NCBI RefSeq assembly: GCF_019097595.1
Contig: NC_080726.1
Location: 12,231,705-12,295,704, forward strand
DNA from: Hemibagrus wyckioides
Taxonomy: Eukaryota > Chordata > Actinopteri > Siluriformes > Bagridae
Direction: 5' to 3'
DNA length: 64,000 nucleotides
The notes beneath the pieces are model-generated. The model did no database searches and had not been told where the DNA came from. It saw only the letters and a program-made list of their open reading frames with translations. Each line of letters starts with the position of its first letter. The stretch's first letter is position 1. This document shows, in pieces, positions 63,633 to 64,000 of this stretch. The position numbers and the translations under genes are program-made.

Positions 63633-64000
63633 CAGATGAGCTGAACACCTCCTATACTCGCTTTGAGGCTGCAGCTAATGATGCTAATGCTAAAGCTAAT
63701 GCTAGTGTCTGCAGAAAGGAAGAGACTGCCAACACTGGAAACGCATTCATCATCTCCGAGCATGATGTGAGGAGAGCCTTCAGCAGAGTGAACACCAGGA
63801 AAGCAGCAGGACCAGATGGAATCCCAGGTCGTGTTCTCAGAGCCTGTGCTGACCAGCTAGCACCCGTGTTCACAGATATATTCAACCTCTCCTTAACCCA
63901 GTTGCCGATCCCCATATGCTTTAAAGAGTCCATCATTGTTCCTGTCCCAAAGAAGCCTCATCCTGTTTCCCTCAACGACTACCACCCTGTAGCCCTGACC
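63633..64000 (+). mobile_element. Non-LTR retrotransposon (+), continuation into the RT domain
   Basis: Plus-strand frame [60 protein letters not shown], and VPVPKKPHPVSLNDYHPVAL is open to the window edge. It continues the linker interrupted at 60013: after removal of the insert and one CAGAT the sequence reads NLADELNT in frame. A GCTAAT-rich short repeat is present in the linker. The element runs off the end of the window. Confidence 0.88.

Overview
The window is nuclear DNA from a ray-finned fish. It has multi-exon vertebrate genes with AT-rich introns, many Tc1/mariner remnants, tRNA-derived SINEs, non-LTR retrotransposons, a hAT element, long AT-rich microsatellites and tandem olfactory receptor genes. 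The repeat types suggest an ostariophysan, perhaps a catfish, but that is only an inference. Almost all coding sequence lies in short exons, so I assembled the genes by matching remembered protein families to splice sites and checking that every exon phase closes.

From left to right: RNF169 (+, six exons, 2858-7714), a RING-type chromatin ubiquitin reader of the DNA double-strand-break response. SPCS2 (+, five exons, 10290-12134), a signal peptidase complex subunit; its second intron reads as GC-AG and its third as a U12-type AT-AC intron. A small three-exon beta-defensin gene (-, 14272-14782), an antimicrobial peptide gene whose exons are too short to show as open frames. A repeat-rich gap, then ABCG1 (+, fifteen exons, 19948-36566), a sterol-exporting half ABC transporter. 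PGM2L1 (+, fourteen exons, 40552-50855), glucose-1,6-bisphosphate synthase. Two intact intronless olfactory receptor genes (-, 52425-53363 and 57435-58373) that are tandem duplicates. The last 5 kb is a nest of non-LTR elements: a decayed plus-strand element (58977 to beyond 64000) split by a nearly intact minus-strand element of a related family (about 60014-63632).

The genes do not form a pathway. RNF169, SPCS2 and PGM2L1 lie in the same region of human 11q13.4 as I recall it, so this is probably a conserved block; ABCG1 is on human chromosome 21 and looks out of place here. I found no bacterial-style operon, no CRISPR array and no convincing tRNA or rRNA gene. The points most worth checking are the two consecutive non-canonical introns of SPCS2, the unnoticed defensin gene, two Tc1 copies with the same internal deletion, a hAT element with a perfect 8-bp target duplication and a BED-finger remnant, and the nested retrotransposon whose removal restores the host element's reading frame.
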